Source: Deltaproteobacteria bacterium (GTDB taxonomy: Bacteria > Myxococcota > XYA12-FULL-58-9 > JAUUZB01). From it: a stretch of DNA of 15,383 bases. Positions 1 through 7,000 of the stretch are shown here, piece after piece. The notes beneath the pieces are model-generated. The model worked only from the letters and a program-made list of their open reading frames with translations. It was not told where the DNA came from and made no database searches. The stretch spans positions 1-15,383 of the forward strand of contig JAUUZB010000007.1 of assembly GCA_030590185.1 (NCBI GenBank), in the 5' to 3' direction. Position numbers and translations under genes: made by a program. Numbering within the stretch: position 1 is the first letter of the stretch; every line of letters begins with the position of its first letter.

Positions 1-2459
1 GGGATGGGCTGGCCTGTACCCTCGACCGCGACTGCTTCAGCGGTTGGTGTGACGGCGGCAGCTGCGCCTTGCCGACCGTGGCGATGGACGTCGGGCAGCT
101 CTGCGCACTCTATCGCCACTACGACGCGACCGGCGATGACCTGTGCATGGCCGCGAGCAAGCCGAGCACCCTCGATTGGGATCCGGACAATCTCGCCGCC
201 GGCTGCAAACCGGGCACCGTTGGCCATGCCTGGGCCGAGCACCTGCTCGAGGCCGAGGGCGCAGGCCGGCTCGCGATCGACTGGACCTTGGCCCATCAAT
301 GCCTGGCGGAGTCCCGCGCCCTACGCGCCGGCACCCCGAGCTACCTCCTGTTGGACGAGACCGCTGGCACGCCGGGGGGCGACTGGGCGGCGTTGCGCGA
401 TGGTGTCTGCCACGACTTCTACGCCGGTCTGGTGATCGCCGGCGAAGCCTGCCGGGACGATTGGGATTGTGTCGCGGGATTGGTTTGCGCCAGCCTGAGC
501 CCTTGGACCGCCGGGGGGGCTCGCTGCCTGCCGCCGTCGGGTAACGGCGAGCCTTGCAACGATTGGATCGGTTGCGACGCAGATCATTATTGTGTCGGCG
601 AGATCTGCCAACCCAAGGGCGACCTCGACGCTAGCTGCTCACGGGACGGCTTCGGGGAAGATTGTCTGTCCGGCAGGTGCGACCGGATCAGTGACATCTG
701 CTTGACCGTGGGCAACGTCATCGACTGCAACGCCGCGAGCGCCTGCGAGTGGGTCACCCTTCCGTACGTGGGCGACATCTGCGACGCGCGTGAATACCAC
801 TGCGAGCCGGCCCTGGCGCTGGCGGCGCTCGGCGAGAATTGCATATCCACCGACGACTGCGCCGGTGCTTGTGTGCGCTGCCGGCCTGCGGACCCCGGCG
901 ACATTCCAACCTGTGAGCGGCCGAGCGGCCCCGACGGTTTCTGCCGCGACGCCCTCGATTGCCTTCCGGATCTCACCTGCATCGACTACGCGTGTGGCAA
1001 ATTGGGCCGCGGACAAACCTGCCACGACGTCTTCTACATCGGCGGCGAGTGCCTCGCGGGACACGCCTGTCTGGCACAGGTCGACAACTGTACGCAGTGG
1101 AGCGGCGATGAGGGCAGCTGCCTGGCCGAGTCCGGCTGTTGGTACGCAGCCTTCTCCGGCTGGTGCACCCCCCAGAGAGGCGAATGCCACCCCCTACCCA
1201 CCACCGGCCCGTGCATCTACGGCTTCTGCGCTGCCGCCGCCTGGTGTGACCCAGGGGCAGGCGTTGCAGGCGAATGCACGCCCTACCCGACCAGCGGCGC
1301 GTGCGCCCTCGACCTGTATTGCGCCACCGGCGCCTATTGTGACGACAGCGCTCTACCGACCGCCTGCCTAGCGCAGGCGGATCCCGGCCAACCCTGTGAC
1401 GATGGCTTCCTGGACTCCTGTGTGGCGGGCCACACCTGCTTGGCATCGACCTGCGTGGTGCGCTGCGACTATCAAGAGGACTGCGCCGCCAACGAATTTT
1501 GCGACGCCGATACCCGCCGTTGCCTGCCCCGCCCCGCCCAGTGCTCCCTTCACGAGCACTGCGACCCGGACGAGTTCTGTCAGGATCCGGTGGCGGCCTG
1601 CGGGCGGCTCCAACAGGACACGGTGACCTGCGCCCTCGATGACCGCTGCGCGGTGTCCCAGGATCTGTGTGTGCCCACCGGCCTTGCCTGCAGCGGCTTC
1701 GATGGCGATCCCACCGGCTGCGCGGCGACGGGTGGTTGCTTCTACGGCGCCTGCCTAGAGGTCACCTGCTCCGAGCTCAGCGGCGATGAGGCCGGTTGTC
1801 TGGTCACCAGCAAGTGTGGGTACGACAGCGCTATCTGTTTCGACATCGACTGCCCGGACTATGACGGCAGTCGAGCCAGCTGCGAGGCGACCGGGATCTG
1901 CGCCTACGACGACACCAACGGTTGGTGTGACCCCTCCGGCAGCATCGACTGCTGGGCCCACGAGGGTGACCTGAGCGCCTGCGCCGCGGACCCGGACTGC
2001 CTTGCCAGCGACGAGTGTTTGGTGGATCCCTCCCTCGACTGCTCAATCCACGACGGACTCCCCGTCGCCTGCGCGGCGGCGGTCGGGTGCGAGGCGATCG
2101 ACGTGTGTGTGGCCGGTGCCTGGAGCTGCAACGGCCTGGCCGAACCGGAGTGCACGGCCCACGACGGCTGCCAATGGGACGTGGACGGCTCCGCCTGCGA
2201 GCGGCTCAACGGCGAATGCCTGCCGCGGTTCGACGCCGGTGAGCTCTGCTACGACAAGGCCGAATGCGCCTCCGACTATTGCAGCCTGGACGTCGACACC
2301 GGCGACGGGCTCAGGCGCTGCGAGGTGCGGTTGAGCCGAGGCTGCTACCACGACTCCGCATTCCTGCGCGGTGCGTTCTTGTTCGGGATGGTCCTGGCGG
2401 TCGGCCGAATCGGGAGACGGCGGCGGGATCGAAAGAAGCCGTCGGTCGTCGGTTCGTAG
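1..2459 (+). CDS. Cysteine-rich secreted protein with C-terminal hydrophobic/basic tail (5' end outside window)
   Basis: The reading frame is open from base 3, and the cysteine-rich pattern continues upstream of the first ATG (base 69), e.g. DGLACTLDRDCFSGWC, so the true start and any signal peptide lie left of the window. 818 residues are visible. The N-terminal two thirds hold loosely repeated knots of the form G-x-x-C-x(4-6)-C-x(5)-C-x(4)-C, reminiscent of Dickkopf/EGF-like disulfide modules. From about base 1689 there are six tandem units with four cysteines each. The C-terminus has a Cys (codon 2343-2345), a hydrophobic stretch AFLRGAFLFGMVLAVG and then RRRRDRKK, which looks like a membrane anchor or sorting tail. 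A surface or periplasmic, disulfide-stabilised protein is inferred; no enzymatic motif was recognised. It ends 12 bp before the convergent gene at 2472-3227. Exact function unknown. Confidence 0.85.
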   Translation, partial: DGLACTLDRDCFSGWCDGGSCALPTVAMDVGQLCALYRHYDATGDDLCMAASKPSTLDWDPDNLAAGCKPGTVGHAWAEHLLEAEGAGRLAIDWTLAHQCLAESRALRAGTPSYLLLDETAGTPGGDWAALRDGVCHDFYAGLVIAGEACRDDWDCVAGLVCASLSPWTAGGARCLPPSGNGEPCNDWIGCDADHYCVGEICQPKGDLDASCSRDGFGEDCLSGRCDRISDICLTVGNVIDCNAASACEWVTLPYVGDICDAREYHCEPALALAALGENCISTDDCAGACVRCRPADPGDIPTCERPSGPDGFCRDALDCLPDLTCIDYACGKLGRGQTCHDVFYIGGECLAGHACLAQVDNCTQWSGDEGSCLAESGCWYAAFSGWCTPQRGECHPLPTTGPCIYGFCAAAAWCDPGAGVAGECTPYPTSGACALDLYCATGAYCDDSALPTACLAQADPGQPCDDGFLDSCVAGHTCLASTCVVRCDYQEDCAANEFCDADTRRCLPRPAQCSLHEHCDPDEFCQDPVAACGRLQQDTVTCALDDRCAVSQDLCVPTGLACSGFDGDPTGCAATGGCFYGACLEVTCSELSGDEAGCLVTSKCGYDSAICFDIDCPDYDGSRASCEATGICAYDDTNGWCDPSGSIDCWAHEGDLSACAADPDCLASDECLVDPSLDCSIHDGLPVACAAAVGCEAIDVCVAGAWSCNGLAEPECTAHDGCQWDVDGSACERLNGECLPRFDAGELCYDKAECASDYCSLDVDTGDGLRRCEVRLSRGCYHDSAFLRGAFLFGMVLAVGRIGRRRRDRKKPSVVGS
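1689..2219 (+). repeat. Six tandem 4-cysteine units in the cysteine-rich protein
   Basis: Six consecutive units of about 27-35 residues follow the pattern C-x(3-5)-G-x(3-5)-C-x(4-6)-C-x(4-9)-C. Examples are CSGFDGDPTGCAATGGC, CSELSGDEAGCLVTSKC and CPDYDGSRASCEATGIC. A further isolated copy starts near base 1089 (CTQWSGDEGSCLAESGC). The units are divergent in sequence but keep cysteine spacing and the small G-D-x-x-x-C segment. I do not know a family name for this unit; a small disulfide-bonded fold is inferred. Confidence 0.6.
2343..2456 (+). other. C-terminal anchor-like tail: Cys, hydrophobic helix, Arg/Lys cluster
   Basis: The last 38 codons encode a cysteine, about 16 mostly hydrophobic residues and then GRIGRRRRDRKK. 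This order (short motif, membrane helix, basic cluster) is that of C-terminal protein-sorting signals such as MYXO-CTERM or PEP-CTERM. The exact signature residues of those families are not present, so only a membrane-anchoring or sorting role is inferred. Confidence 0.5.
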
Positions 2460-2471
2460 CGGTGCGTGCTG

Positions 2472-3227
2472 CTAGAAGCTCACGCTGAGGGCGAGCCCAC
2501 CCCCACCCTCGGTCACGATTGGGGCGAGCCTCCAGCTCATGGGGGGGCGTTGCTGTCCGACCACCACCGTGTCGGACAGCTCCCGGGCCTCGGCCGATGA
2601 GATCGGCTGCGGATCCATAAAGACACCGATCGCCGCGCAGACGAGACTGCCGATGCCAGCGCCGACGCTGATCAACATGACTACGCCGCCGCGGTCGGTG
2701 AAGAGAGTCAGCTCGTTGTTGGCGTCGACGGACCGAGCCAAGTCCTCGATCCACAACAAATAGCCGACCATGAGGCCGACGAGAGAGGCACCGAAGCCAG
2801 CGGCGCCGCCGATCAACAAGCCGCGCTTGAGTCTCTTGTTGGATTGGTACTCCTCCACCAGATCGTAACGACCGATCTCCGCATAGAAGCTCACCAGTCC
2901 GACCGGGCGTCCGTCCACGTAGGGCGTCACCCCGATGAAGGTCAGGCGCGGGGAAGGGGGTGGCCGTAGTTGGCCTCGGGGCATCGGCGGTGCGGAGGGA
3001 CGCGGCGGAGGGACCGGTGCGGCCGACGGAGCGGCGCGTAGCTCAGAGCCGGGCCGCGGCGACCGTGCCCGGGATGGTTGGGGCATGCCGGCGGCTTCGG
3101 CCTCGGCTGCGGTGGGCGCGACCTCCGAGGCCAAGGGCTCCGCGGCCAGAGGCGCGGCTGGATCGACTTCGGCGGAGCCGGGTGTCTGGGCGGGCAACAA
3201 CACGATGAGGAGCGGAATCGTCAACAC
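2472..3227 (-). CDS. Exported protein with Ala/Pro-rich linker and two hydrophobic segments, unknown function
   Basis: 251 residues from a GTG start at 3227, chosen because AGGAG (3235-3239 on this strand) lies 7 nt upstream; an in-frame ATG at 3287 would add 20 residues but has poorer spacing. Residues 1-19 (ending PAQTPGSA) form a signal-peptide-like hydrophobic segment, though without a basic residue before it. Residues 20-95 are Ala/Pro-rich and likely disordered. A short folded part (95-130, RLTFIGVTPYVDGRPVG) precedes two Gly-rich hydrophobic segments at about 136-160 and 181-204. The last residues, GGGGLALSVSF, look like a terminal amphipathic beta strand with a final Phe. The general build resembles unnamed exported proteins common in Myxococcota (recollection, not checked). 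It is convergent with the upstream cysteine-rich gene and divergent from the gene at 3460. Function unknown. Confidence 0.7.
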   Translation of the reverse strand: MLTIPLLIVLLPAQTPGSAEVDPAAPLAAEPLASEVAPTAAEAEAAGMPQPSRARSPRPGSELRAAPSAAPVPPPRPSAPPMPRGQLRPPPSPRLTFIGVTPYVDGRPVGLVSFYAEIGRYDLVEEYQSNKRLKRGLLIGGAAGFGASLVGLMVGYLLWIEDLARSVDANNELTLFTDRGGVVMLISVGAGIGSLVCAAIGVFMDPQPISSAEARELSDTVVVGQQRPPMSWRLAPIVTEGGGGLALSVSF

Positions 3228-3234
3228 GTTTATT

Positions 3235-3239
3235 CTCCT
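3235..3239 (-). promoter_or_regulatory. Ribosome binding site fixing the GTG start at 3227
   Basis: On the minus strand this reads AGGAG, separated by 7 nt from GTG (3227-3225). It supports the GTG start over the longer ATG version beginning at 3287, where GGGGAG is only 3 nt from the start codon. Confidence 0.7.
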
Positions 3240-3448
3240 GTGGGACTGGGAATCGCGTCCTGGGGACGACCGATCTCGTTCCCACATTCACTCCCCGGCG
3301 CCCCTGACACGTTCTGGTGGGAGCCTAGTCGGCCCAACCAGCCATGTCTAGACGAGGTAGGTGCAGCTCCCACACGTCGACGGTTTTCGCAGTCCCTACG
3401 ATGGGTTAGCCGGACGCCATCCCGTACACTCCGCGCAGCATTTTCGAC

Positions 3449-3453
3449 GGAGG
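3449..3453 (+). promoter_or_regulatory. Ribosome binding site for the 183-aa exported protein
   Basis: GGAGG followed by 6 nt and ATG at 3460. It selects this start rather than the in-frame position at 3361, which would place 33 non-signal-like residues before the obvious signal peptide. Confidence 0.8.
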
Positions 3454-3459
3454 TCATGC

Positions 3460-4011
3460 ATGCCCAGACTTCTCCTGCCAACGGTCCTGTTTCTCTCGGC
3501 GCTCCCGGTAACCGCCCACGCGACGATCATCCTCGATTTGACGATTGAGCAGATGACCGAGGCAGCGCCCCTGGTCCTGGTCGGGGAGGTACGCGGCATC
3601 CACGTCGACCACAACCGGTCTCGTACGAAAATCTACACCTGGATCTCCGTCGCGCCGACCGAGGTGCTCAAGGGCTCGGCCCCTGGCGAGTTGGTGACCG
3701 TCAAGATCATCGGTGGCCAAGTAGGAAACACGGTGGCGGAGCTGCGGGGCACACCGCGCTTCCGCCGGGGCGAGCGGGTGTTGCTCTTCCTCGAGCCGAG
3801 AAAGGACGGCGATGGCTACCTCACCATCGGAATGTTCATGGGCAAGTTCAGCCTCTTCGAAGATGCCGAGACCGGCGCGCTGTTGGTGAGCCGCCCAGCC
3901 CCCGGCCCAGGGGTGATGCTCGCGGGACCCGACCATGGTGGCGCACGGGAGACGGTGCTCCCGCTACGTGATGTCCGCGACATCGTCACCAGGATCGGAG
4001 ATGCGCGATGA
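3460..4011 (+). CDS. Small exported protein, translationally coupled partner of the giant protease
   Basis: 183 residues. A signal peptide covers about residues 1-21 (hydrophobic LLLPTVLFLSALPV, cleavage after AHA). The mature part has a beta-rich look: LVLVGEVRGI, then IYTWISVAPTEVLKG, VTVKIIGGQVG, FRRGERVLLFLEP and a GKFSLF segment. This pattern (a 'V-G-x-V' strand, 'T-x-V-L-K-G', 'G-G-x-x-G', 'F-x-x-G-E-x-x-L-x-F-L', 'G-K-F') recalls unnamed exported bacterial proteins that I remember sitting beside matrixin-like proteases; this is recollection and not checked. It contains no cysteine and no catalytic motif I recognise. Its TGA overlaps the ATG of the giant gene by four bases (ATGA at 4008-4011), so the two are almost certainly co-translated. 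A chaperone, inhibitor or accessory role for the protease is inference. Confidence 0.85.
   Translation: MPRLLLPTVLFLSALPVTAHATIILDLTIEQMTEAAPLVLVGEVRGIHVDHNRSRTKIYTWISVAPTEVLKGSAPGELVTVKIIGGQVGNTVAELRGTPRFRRGERVLLFLEPRKDGDGYLTIGMFMGKFSLFEDAETGALLVSRPAPGPGVMLAGPDHGGARETVLPLRDVRDIVTRIGDAR
3997..4011 (+). promoter_or_regulatory. Ribosome binding site and ATGA stop/start overlap
   Basis: GGAG (3997-4000) lies 7 nt before ATG at 4008. The same four bases ATGA (4008-4011) contain the start of the giant gene and the TGA stop of the 183-aa gene. This arrangement usually gives translational coupling. Confidence 0.8.
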
Positions 4012-4076
4012 AGTCGGCTAGCGCCCTCTCCTTAATAGTAGTCGGCCTGTCCACCAGCCTGGCCCTCATCGGCTGC
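4008..4076 (+). other. Lipoprotein signal peptide with lipobox
   Basis: The first 23 codons encode a Lys near the start, a hydrophobic core (LSLIVVGLSTSLALIG) and Cys23 in the box L-I-G-C. The residues after it are GNNPVGDDDGGD, flexible and acidic, with no Asp at +2, so inner-membrane retention is not predicted by the E. coli rule. Confidence 0.8.
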
Positions 4077-7000
4077 GGCAACAATCCAGTGGGCGACGAC
4101 GATGGCGGTGACACCGGGTTGTGTGCCGGCGACACCGAGTGCGACGACGACAACCCCTGCACCACCGACAGCTGCGATCCGGCGGCCGGTTGCGTCAGCG
4201 TCAACAACAGCCTGACCTGTGACGACGGGTTGTATTGCACCAGCGACGACACCTGCAGCGAGGGTGAGTGCGTTGGCAGTGATCGCGACTGCACGAGCGG
4301 TGACAACCCGTGCCTGGAGAGCCTGTGCGACGAGGAGACCGACTCCTGTGCCGAAGTGATGGCGACCAACGGCCGTGGCTGCAACGACGGTGACCGCTGC
4401 GCCACCGCCGACACCTGCCAGGATGGGGTCTGCACCGCCGGCTTCACGAACCTGGATGCCGATGACGACGGTTACAACGACGCCGACTGTCCGGGCGGCA
4501 ATGATTGTGACGACGACAACCCGGAGGTCAACCCGGGCGCCACGGAGGGTCCGGTGGGGGACGCCACCTGCTCCGACGGCCTCAACAACGATTGCGACGA
4601 CTACGCTGACCTCGGGGACGACGGCTGTGGCGATTGCCTCGGGGTCGGCGATTGCGACGACGGCAACCCGTGCACCGCCGACGTCTGTGAGGCAGGCAGC
4701 TGCGTCTCGACCTTCAACAACAACCCGTGCGACGACACCCTCGCCTGCACCTTCGGGGATACCTGCAGCGCCGGCGCCTGTGTGGGCACGGCCTACAGCT
4801 GCGACGACGCCAACCCGTGCACCGACAACATTTGCAACGGCGACGGCAGCTGCGGCTACGTCGACAACACCAACCCCTGCGACGACAACGACGGTTGCAC
4901 CCAGAGCGACACCTGCAGCGCTGGCATCTGCGCGGGCGCGGTCTATGCCTGTGACGACGCCAACCCCTGCACCAGCGACACCTGCGACGGTGACGGCACC
5001 TGCACCTTCGCCAACAACAGCAGCGCCTGTGAAGATGGCGACCCCTGCACATCCACGGACATCTGTGCCGCGGGTGCCTGCGCAGGAACGCTCTACGCCT
5101 GCGACGACGGCAACCTCTGCACCGATGACAGCTGCAACGGCGACGGTACCTGCACGTACAGCAACAACACCGACCCGTGCAGCGACGGCAGCGCCTGCAC
5201 CGCCAATGACACCTGCGGCGGCGGCGCCTGCGCGGGAACGACGTACTCCTGCGACGACTCGAACCCCTGCACCAACGACGTCTGCAATGGTGACGGCACC
5301 TGCGCGCACCCCGACAACACCAGCACTTGTGACGACGGCGACCCGTGCACGATCAGCGACGTCTGTGCCGGCGGCCTGTGCGGTGGCACCCTCTATTCGT
5401 GCGACGACTCCACCGTCTGCACCACCGACACTTGCAACGGCGACGGCACCTGCTCCTACGCCTACAACTCGGTCCCCTGCGATGACGGCAACCCCTGTTC
5501 GAGCCAGGACGTCTGCAACAGCGGCAGCTGCATCGCCGGACCAACCGATAAGGATAGTGACGGCGACTCGTTTTTCGATCAGGCCTGCCCTGGCGGCAAC
5601 GACTGCGATGACACCGCGGTCGCGGTCAACCCCGGCGTCTTCGAAGGGCCAGCCGGCGATCCCACCTGTGACGATACCATCGATAATGATTGCGACGGTG
5701 ATGTCGATCTGGTCGAGACGACCTGCGGTCAATGCAACGTGGACGGCGACTGCGACGACGGGAACATTTGCAACGGCATCGAGTCCTGCTCCGGCAACAG
5801 CTGCGCGCCCGGCACGGCCCTCGACTGCACCGACGGTAACCCCTGCACCACCGACAGCTGCGACCCGATCGGCGGCTGCTCAAACCCAGACAACACCGAC
5901 CCGTGCAACGACGGCGACACCTGTACCTTCAACGACACCTGCGGGGGCGGTTCTTGCAACGGCAGCACCTACGTCTGCGACGATGGCAACGCCTGCACCG
6001 ACGATGCTTGCAAGGGCGATGGCACCTGCATCCTGGTCGACAACGTGGATGCCTGCGACGACGGTAACACCTGCACCTTCGGAGACACGTGTACGGCCGG
6101 CGCCTGCCTTGGGACCGACTACTCCTGCGACGACTCGAACAGCTGCACCAACGACGCCTGCGACGGCGACGGCACCTGTACCCACGCCGACAACACCAGA
6201 CCCTGCGAGGACAGTGACCCCTGCACCCTCGGGGACGTGTGCGCCGTGGGCGCCTGCGCGGGCACCAGCTACAGCTGTGACGATTCGAACCTCTGCACCA
6301 GCGATAGCTGCAACGGCGACGGCACCTGCACCTTCACCAACAACACGGCACCGTGTGATGACTCCAACAGCTGCACCCACACCGACACCTGTTCCGGTGG
6401 TTCCTGCTCGGGCACCGGCTACGGCTGTGACGATGGCAACACCTGTACGACCGATAGTTGTGACGGCGACGGCACCTGCACCCACGCCAACAACAACAAC
6501 GGTTGCGACGACGGGGACCCGTGCAGCATGAGCGACGTCTGCGCGGGGGGCAGCTGCGATGGGACCGTCTATTCCTGTGACGATGCCAACCTCTGTACCG
6601 ATGACACCTGCGATGGGTCCGGCGGCTGCACTTACGCCAACAACACCCAGCCCTGCGACGACGGCGCCACCTGTAGCCACAGCGACATCTGCGGCGGTGG
6701 CTCCTGCGGCGGGATCACCTATTCCTGCGCCGACACCAACCCCTGCACCGATGACACCTGCGATGGGCTCGGCGGCTGCTCCCAAGCCGACAACACTGGG
6801 CCCTGCGACGATGGCGACAGTTGCAGTCACTCCGACACCTGCTCGGGCGGGCTCTGCTCGGGCGCCAGCTACGCCTGTGACGACGGGGACCTCTGCACCA
6901 CCGACACCTGCAACGGCGACGGCACCTGTACCCTCCTCGACAACAGCCTGCCCTGCGACGATCTCGATCCGTGCACCCAGGGTGACGCCTGCGGCGGCGG

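Larger units (their letters stand above)
3228..3459. promoter_or_regulatory. Divergent intergenic region, expected to carry two promoters
   Basis: 232 bp separate the start codons of two divergent genes, so both promoters should lie here unless expression comes from further away. I found both ribosome binding sites, but no convincing -35/-10 pair, operator palindrome or riboswitch-like structure on either strand. A TACACT at 3425-3430 resembles a -10 box for the rightward gene, but it has no credible -35 partner. Confidence 0.5.

Noticed and set aside
2343..2456. A canonical MYXO-CTERM signal
   Set aside because: The tail has Cys, helix and Arg cluster, but not the signature residues expected around the cysteine.
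69..2459. ATG at 69 as the start of the left-edge gene
   Set aside because: The cysteine-rich frame is open and in pattern from base 3, and there is no ribosome binding site or signal peptide at 69, so the gene starts outside the window.
2489..2498. Small hairpin GGGCGAGCCC as a terminator between the convergent genes at 2459/2472
   Set aside because: The stem is only 4 bp, lies inside coding sequence and has no T-tract.
3421..3435. TACACT as a -10 promoter box
   Set aside because: There is no plausible -35 element at 16-18 bp, and single hexamers are expected by chance.
3361..3459. Upstream extension of the 183-aa exported protein
   Set aside because: GGAGG and a clear signal peptide mark ATG 3460; the upstream 33 codons look like intergenic sequence.
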